Part shown: positions 58,867 through 64,000 of the stretch, piece by piece | How the letters are laid out: each line of letters begins with the position of its first letter | How positions within the stretch are numbered: position 1 is the stretch's first letter | Assembly (NCBI GenBank): GCA_039105265.1 | Contig: JAPFFF010000004.1 | Span: forward strand, 2,418,001 to 2,482,000 | Source of the DNA: Tritrichomonas musculus | Taxonomy: Eukaryota > Parabasalia > Tritrichomonadida > Tritrichomonadidae | Direction of reading: 5' to 3' | DNA: 64,000 nucleotides | Position numbers and translations under genes: made by a program | The notes under the pieces: model-generated | What the model was told of the DNA's origin: nothing | The model's database searches: none | Seen by the model: only the letters and a program-made list of their open reading frames with translations

Positions 58867-59267
58867 TTTTTGAACTATAAATATTCTGTATAACGATCAA
58901 TTATTCTGTTGATTATAATCGTAAAAATATGTTAATCACAAAAATCAATAAAGAAAAAGAAATTAAATTTTATTTTTGTTTTTATATAATATAGATTCAG
59001 GGATGGTTATCGATGTGGCTATTTATCAATTATCAGTAAAATTATTTTTATAGATATTACAATACTATCAGAGAATCAAAGTTGATATAAAAGATGATAT
59101 TGAATGATTTATCTCTTTTTATCTTATTGAAAAAGCCTGTAGATTAGGGGAATCGTATTTTTCTAAACCACTTTTTGAAAACTTTTAAACTTTTTGAATA
59201 CTTTTTTATGCTTTTTTAATTCATTTTTAATTCAATTTTAACTATATAATTATATAGTTCAAATAGC
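58867..59267. other. Intergenic, promoter side of the kinase-Sel1 gene
   Basis: A+T-rich, no gene. It contains repeated CTTTTTGAA words and ATATAATTATATAG, but no recognisable element. Confidence 0.4.
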
Positions 59268-59360
59268 TTCCCGATTCATCCAGCAATTCAAGGAACCATA
59301 TTCGGCTTCGTGCAGCCCTGTGGTGATCACTGGTGCGTATATCCCCGAAAAATTATGTAA
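59268..59360 (+). pseudogene. C-terminal gene fragment, less A+T-rich
   Basis: A striking composition island reading FPIHPAIQGTIFGFVQPCGD then HWCVYPRKIM and a stop. It has no ATG of its own. Codon-like composition and the W/C/P-rich sequence indicate a true protein end, but I cannot name the family. Confidence 0.45.
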
Positions 59361-59588
59361 AAATAAACAAATTTATATCAAAAAAAGTAAATAGTTATTA
59401 TTTTTAGGTAAAATTTAAATTTTACGATTTTTTTGGTTAAATTTCTTAACATAGTTACTATGTTAACTCAAATTTCACCTTAAGATGGAGGTTTTTTACT
59501 TTCTGTGAGTAACTTCTCATGGATAGAAAAACCATTCAAAAAGTGGTGTAGAAAATAACGATGGAATTATGAATAGTATTGTAAAATT

Positions 59589-59712
59589 GGCTTTTATTTT
59601 TCATATTTTAATATATTATACTTAAGAATCTTTAAAAACTTGTAATTTTAGGCTTTTATTTTTCATATTTTAACATATTATACTTAAGAATCTTTAAAAA
59701 CTTTTTACCGAT
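59589..59712 (+). repeat. 62 bp tandem duplication
   Basis: GGCTTTTATTTTTCATATTT begins at 59589 and again at 59651. The following ~45 bases (to AAGAATCTTTAAAAACTT) are the same apart from one or two changes. A recent local duplication in non-coding DNA. Confidence 0.85.
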
Positions 59713-59804
59713 CATATGAAATACTATGGGCAGGATTGTTCAAGGCCAATCCTAAGAAGCATTTCGCACTTTTAAAAATATATTGAAAATTTTCAATTAA
59801 AATT

Positions 59805-59966
59805 AAATGGAATAAATGTGAGTATCCTGATCAAAAACTTTTTAATATTATTGTTACAAATAAAAGTGCTGAATTTCTTCAATTGTTATTAATAATAAAT
59901 TCAAATGAGTATGTTCAATGTTTTGATATTAAAATCAATATCAGAATTGACACTTTTAAAGCTTGA
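59805..59966 (+). pseudogene. Short unknown coding fragment
   Basis: Open for 53 codons: KWNKCEYPDQKLFNIIVTNK, SAEFLQLLLIINSNEY and a K/I-rich end. There is no start codon. It may be the remains of an ankyrin/DUF3447-type or other repeat protein; unproven. Confidence 0.3.
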
Positions 59967-60100
59967 TAATCGATTATCAGTTTGTAAATCTGATTATTGA
60001 TCTTCTCATGAAAACGTTAATCAAATTCGAAATGTTATATTTTTCATTTTGCCCTAGTTTGAAATGTGATATGAAAAGTTGATTTTTGAATATAAATTCA

Positions 60101-62677
60101 ATGAGCGAAGAAATTGAACTTGAAAATGGTCTTCGAGTTGAAATAAATACCAAAGAACTTACAGCGAAAGTAATTAAATCACCCAACGTTACAGGAACAG
60201 TGATTGTTCCTCGATTTGCAATTTCCGATAATAAAAAATTCAAGATCATTTCAATTGGAGATGAATCATTTTATGGCGTCAAATTTGATTCTCTTATATT
60301 TGCAGAAGACTCTGAAGTTGAATCATTTGAAGGTTCAACATTTTTTTGTGCATCATTCAATAAACTTCAAATTCCACCAAAACTTAAAAAACTTAGTTGT
60401 ATGTGGTGCTATTTTATTAGAAACTTAATTGACATCGAAATTTCGCCAAAAAACGAACTATTTTCATTCATTGATAACAAATATTTAATTGGGAAGAGTA
60501 ATGCAGATAGTGACGTATTTGACATATTATATTATGCGCGCTATGACATTGAAGAAGCAGTGATTCCTCCACAAATCGAAATCCTCTACGGTAACTCATT
60601 TTGCCGTCATCCAAAATTGAAATCAGTTATTTGCCCAACGAATTCAAAACTCAAACGCATTGAAGATTCATCATTCTATTTTTCTACAATTTCAAAATTA
60701 GTTTTACCGGAAACTCTTGAATTCATTCATTGTGATGCTTTCAATGAAACTAATTATCTTAATGAAATTGAAATTTCGCCAAAAAACAAGCTGTTTTCAG
60801 TGATTGAAAAAACACTTGTTGTTAAAAAAAGTGACATGTCAAGTAAAGACTTTGACATTCTAATTTTTTGTCGACGAGATGCAGAAAACGTAAAAATTCC
60901 ATCTTATGTCAAAGTATTGGATGAACATGCATTTCATAATTGCGATAAATTGAAATCAATAACATTTGGGCCAGAATCATCGCTCCAGAAAATCAATAAA
61001 TTTGCTATTTATGTAAACCAATCGATTAAATTGATTATATTTCCTCCATCATTGAATTATCTGGAATCATGCTGCATATCCAATGATAATAACCTTGAAT
61101 ATGTCCAATTTCTTGGCGAGTATATAAAAATTGCAGGATCTTGTTTCAATAATTGCTGTAAAGGAATGATTCTCTCATTTCCAAATGCAAAAAAGCTTGA
61201 ATTATATAAGGGCTCAATAAGCAATCTTCCAGAGGGATCGAAATTGAAGATCAGGCGAGGAGCAGAGCTTGTTGGTGATGAATTTTTGAACATCCAAGCA
61301 CAAATTGATTTCATTGATGAAAGTGAAGTTAGTAATCAAAAAGTTCACAGTCCTACTGAAAAAGATAAAAATGGAACATCATCAAACAGTAATAAGAATG
61401 ATGAAAATTACAAAGAACAAATTTCCAGATGCATGAAGAGAATTCGTTTTCTTGAATCGCGTCTTCAGAGGTACGAAGATGTTGTCCCATTCGATCCGAA
61501 CAGCAAATCAAGTGATGAAGATCATGAAATAGAAATAAAGATGATTGAATACGACGAAGAAAGAGACACCAAAAAAGAAAACAAGAACATTTTCATTGAT
61601 GACGAAGAAGAGTCGCATCAACGAGTGATTTGTCAGATCGGAGAAGGTGCGACCTCAGTTACGTACAAAGTGATTGACGAACAACGAGACGAAGAACTTT
61701 GCAAGAAAGTCTTGAAAGCAGAAGAAGGACAAACAACATTCAACGATGTTCGAAACATTTACAAAGAATTCGAAGTTCTCGCAGGCATGAATCACCCAAG
61801 CATCTGCAAGGTCGTCGGATTGAATCCACAAGAAAAGCTGAGTGATGACAAGAACTCGATCGAACAAGATGATGAAGATGAAATTGAAATCAAAAGCGAT
61901 TTTGCATCAGGATCGACAACAGAACTCAAATCTAAGACAACAATTGCAATTTTCCTGAAGTTCCACCCGATGAACCTTCGTCAGTGCCTTGAACGAGACA
62001 TTCTGAACAACACACTGAAAGCGAAACTTGCTGTTGAAACTGCATTTGGCATGCTTCACATCCACGAGCACGGAATGATTCACCGTGACCTGAAACTTGA
62101 GAACGTTATGGTGAACTACATCTTCGAGGCACAGCTGATTGACTTCGGACTTGCACATGTTGATGCAATGAAGAACACAATGACATCGATGACGAAAGGC
62201 ATCGGTACTCTTGCATACATGTCACCAGAGATGTCGAATGAAGAAGAATACGACAACAAGACAGACGTTTACTCATTTGGTGTTCTTCTTTTCGTCCTTT
62301 TCACTCGTCGTTTTCCGAAACAAAACTTGAAAGAGAAACTGACGAATAAACCAATCAAATTCCCAGAACCATCACCAGCAATCTCATCGTTCACGATCTC
62401 ACTGATCAAGAAGTGCATGTCATTTGAATCACAAAAACGTCCTTCATTTGCAGATATTGTTTCAGAAATGTACAACCACTCATTCAAAATGGCGGAAGGT
62501 GTTGATTCAGATATCGTTCTTCATCGTTTCAAAGCATTAAACCGTTTCAGGGCATTGCATAAACGAAGTAAAACGATGCCAGTGAAAGAGCCGTCTCAAC
62601 CAAAATCAAATTCAAAATTGCCTCCTCTCGGCAATCGGAAACCGACAGCAAAGCCAGTCATCAAAAAACCAATTTAA
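60101..62677 (+). CDS. BspA-like LRR receptor-type protein kinase
   Basis: 858 residues from the ATG at 60101 (MSEEIELENGLRVEINTKEL); an in-frame TTG 15 bases upstream is not a likely start. Residues ~1-400 are BspA-type LRR_5 repeats (KIISIGDESFYG, EIEISPKNELFSFID twice, FHNCDKLKSITFGPESSLQK). A short coiled coil lies at ~440-460 (CMKRIRFLESRLQRYED) and an acidic linker follows. The kinase domain (~509-780) has IGEGATSVTYKV, HEHGMIHRDLKLENVMV (~660), LIDFGLAH, GTLAYMSPEM and DVYSFGVLLFVLFTRRFP; all catalytic residues are present. A basic proline-rich tail ends KPVIKKPI. No signal peptide or transmembrane helix is visible, so it is probably an internal kinase with an LRR sensor or scaffold. 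The kinase part is noticeably less A+T-rich than the LRR part. Confidence 0.9.
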   Translation: MSEEIELENGLRVEINTKELTAKVIKSPNVTGTVIVPRFAISDNKKFKIISIGDESFYGVKFDSLIFAEDSEVESFEGSTFFCASFNKLQIPPKLKKLSCMWCYFIRNLIDIEISPKNELFSFIDNKYLIGKSNADSDVFDILYYARYDIEEAVIPPQIEILYGNSFCRHPKLKSVICPTNSKLKRIEDSSFYFSTISKLVLPETLEFIHCDAFNETNYLNEIEISPKNKLFSVIEKTLVVKKSDMSSKDFDILIFCRRDAENVKIPSYVKVLDEHAFHNCDKLKSITFGPESSLQKINKFAIYVNQSIKLIIFPPSLNYLESCCISNDNNLEYVQFLGEYIKIAGSCFNNCCKGMILSFPNAKKLELYKGSISNLPEGSKLKIRRGAELVGDEFLNIQAQIDFIDESEVSNQKVHSPTEKDKNGTSSNSNKNDENYKEQISRCMKRIRFLESRLQRYEDVVPFDPNSKSSDEDHEIEIKMIEYDEERDTKKENKNIFIDDEEESHQRVICQIGEGATSVTYKVIDEQRDEELCKKVLKAEEGQTTFNDVRNIYKEFEVLAGMNHPSICKVVGLNPQEKLSDDKNSIEQDDEDEIEIKSDFASGSTTELKSKTTIAIFLKFHPMNLRQCLERDILNNTLKAKLAVETAFGMLHIHEHGMIHRDLKLENVMVNYIFEAQLIDFGLAHVDAMKNTMTSMTKGIGTLAYMSPEMSNEEEYDNKTDVYSFGVLLFVLFTRRFPKQNLKEKLTNKPIKFPEPSPAISSFTISLIKKCMSFESQKRPSFADIVSEMYNHSFKMAEGVDSDIVLHRFKALNRFRALHKRSKTMPVKEPSQPKSNSKLPPLGNRKPTAKPVIKKPI

Positions 62678-62939
62678 ACCGTAAAACTTGCTTAATATTA
62701 TGATAAAAAAAAAATGTTGAAACTTAGTATTTAATTTTGTGTTTTTATTTGGTCAGAACGATAAAGAATATCTTAAGATAATAGATATAACAAATAAATG
62801 TTTTTGTATTTTAAATAACAGAATAACCTTCTATAATGAAGTATGTAAAAAATTTATAAAAACCGTTTATAAAAAAAAGATTACGTATCATTTATTACCT
62901 CGAAACTTATCTCTGATTAAACCTTTAATTAATTTTTAC

Positions 62940-63935
62940 ATTTGATCATTCTTTAAGTGGTTTAACATTTGATCATTCTTTAAGTGGTTTAACATTTGAT
63001 CATTCTTTAAGTGGTTTAACATTTGATCATTCTTTAAGTGGTTTAACATTTGATCATTCTTTAAGTGGTTTAACATTTGATCATTCTTTAAGTGGTTTAA
63101 CATTTGATCATTCTTTAAGTGGTTTAACATTTGATCATTCTTTAAGTGGTTTAACATTTGATCATTCTTTAAGTGGTTTAACATTTGATCATTCTTTAAG
63201 TGGTTTAACATTTGATCATTCTTTAAGTGATTTAACATTTGATCATTCTTTAAGTGGTTTAACATTTGATCATTCTTTAAGTGGTTTAACATTTGATCAT
63301 TCTTTAAGTGGTTTAACATTTGATCATTCTTTAAGTGGTTTAACATTTGATCATTCTTTAAGTGGTTTAACATTTGATCATTCTTTAAGTGGTTTAACAT
63401 TTGATCAAACTTTAAGTGGTTTAACATTTGATCATTCTTTAAGTGGTTTAACATTTGATCATTCTTTAAGTGGTTTAACATTTGATCATTCTTTAAGTGG
63501 TTTAACATTTGATCATTCTTTAAGTGGTTTAACATTTGATCATTCTTTAAGTGGTTTAACATTTGATCATTCTTTAAGTGGTTTAACATTTGATCATTCT
63601 TTAAGTGGTTTAACATTTGATCATTCTTTAAGTGGTTTAACATTTGATCATTCTTTAAGTGGTTTAACATTTGATCATTCTTTAAGTGATTTAACATTTG
63701 ATCATTCTTTAAGTGGTTTAACATTTGATCATTCTTTAAGTGGTTTAACATTTGATCATTCTTTAAGTGGTTTAACATTTGATCATTCTTTAAGTGGTTT
63801 AACATTTGATCATTCTTTAAGTGATTTAACATTTGATCATTCTTTAAGTGATTTAACATTTGATCATTCTTTAAGTGATTTAACATTTGATCATTCTTTA
63901 AGTGGTTTAACATTTGATCATTCTTTAAGTGATTC
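62940..63935 (+). repeat. 27 bp satellite array (~37 copies)
   Basis: The unit is TTTGATCATTCTTTAAGTGG followed by TTTAACA, almost perfectly repeated about 37 times. Variants: a GTGG to GTGA change in five or six units (63230, 63686, 63825, 63850, 63878 and the last) and one unit with CAAAC for CATTC (63407). The minus strand is open throughout as 9-residue MLNHLKNDQ units because 27 is a multiple of three and no stop occurs. I regard this as a satellite, not a proven gene. Confidence 0.95.
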
Positions 63936-64000
63936 AACAATCTATTTGATTTCCAAAATAAAACTCTGATTAGATTTCCAAATTTATCTCTGGTTTGACC

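Overview
The window is a stretch of nuclear DNA from an anaerobic protist, very probably a parabasalid of the Tritrichomonas/Trichomonas group. The evidence is the strong A+T bias, large genes without obvious introns, and families typical of trichomonads: DUF3447-type ankyrin proteins, BspA-like leucine-rich repeats, TKL and CK1 kinases, kinase-Sel1 proteins, a UBR-box E3 ligase, discoidin and HECT relics, and TA-targeting Tc1/mariner-like transposons. The genus is inferred from family content; no marker rRNA is present.

Layout. 1-3458: an ankyrin gene whose last repeats lie as isolated 33-34-codon islands separated by A+T-rich spacers. 3785-9383: a 5.6 kb DNA transposon with TA duplications, ~120 bp inverted repeats, a large array of subterminal iterons, a DD35E transposase and a USP-like deubiquitinase, inserted in a Sel1-repeat relic. 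9.4-11.2 kb: gene scraps and a 478 bp MITE with an 8 bp target duplication. 11.6-13.8 kb: a second split ankyrin gene ending in BspA-like LRRs. 14.4-15.8 kb: discoidin and HECT relics. 16.9-21.5 kb: a UBR-box/RING E3 ligase. 21.7-23.7 kb: a kinase-Sel1 gene with an in-frame stop. 24.8-26.1 kb: a membrane-anchored LCAT-like acyltransferase. 26.4-37.7 kb: an 11.2 kb unit bounded by 633 bp direct repeats, holding a giant SecA-like ATPase/pseudokinase fusion and a convergent 1376-aa orphan. 37.3-40.5 kb: fused scraps of several genes around an intact tRNA-Leu(GAG). 41.2-52.0 kb: a tandem kinase with a QYQQNPPNS tail, a CK1 kinase, a VPS9-domain protein and a GH13 glucosidase. 52.4-53.9 kb: a relative of the 242 bp MITE at 40.6 kb. 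54.2-58.9 kb: a 1568-codon kinase-Sel1 reading frame with three in-frame stops and no frameshift. 60.1-62.7 kb: a BspA-LRR kinase. 62.9-63.9 kb: a 27-bp satellite.

How it fits together: the intact genes are signalling (kinases), ubiquitin, membrane-traffic and polysaccharide/lipid functions of a phagotrophic protist, with no operon logic. Between them is a dense record of duplication, gene scrapping and DNA transposition. The strongest candidates for something undescribed are the iteron-rich Tc1-like transposon with a USP cargo, the in-phase spacers splitting the ankyrin genes, and the SecA-pseudokinase gene held between two copies of its own divergent promoter.
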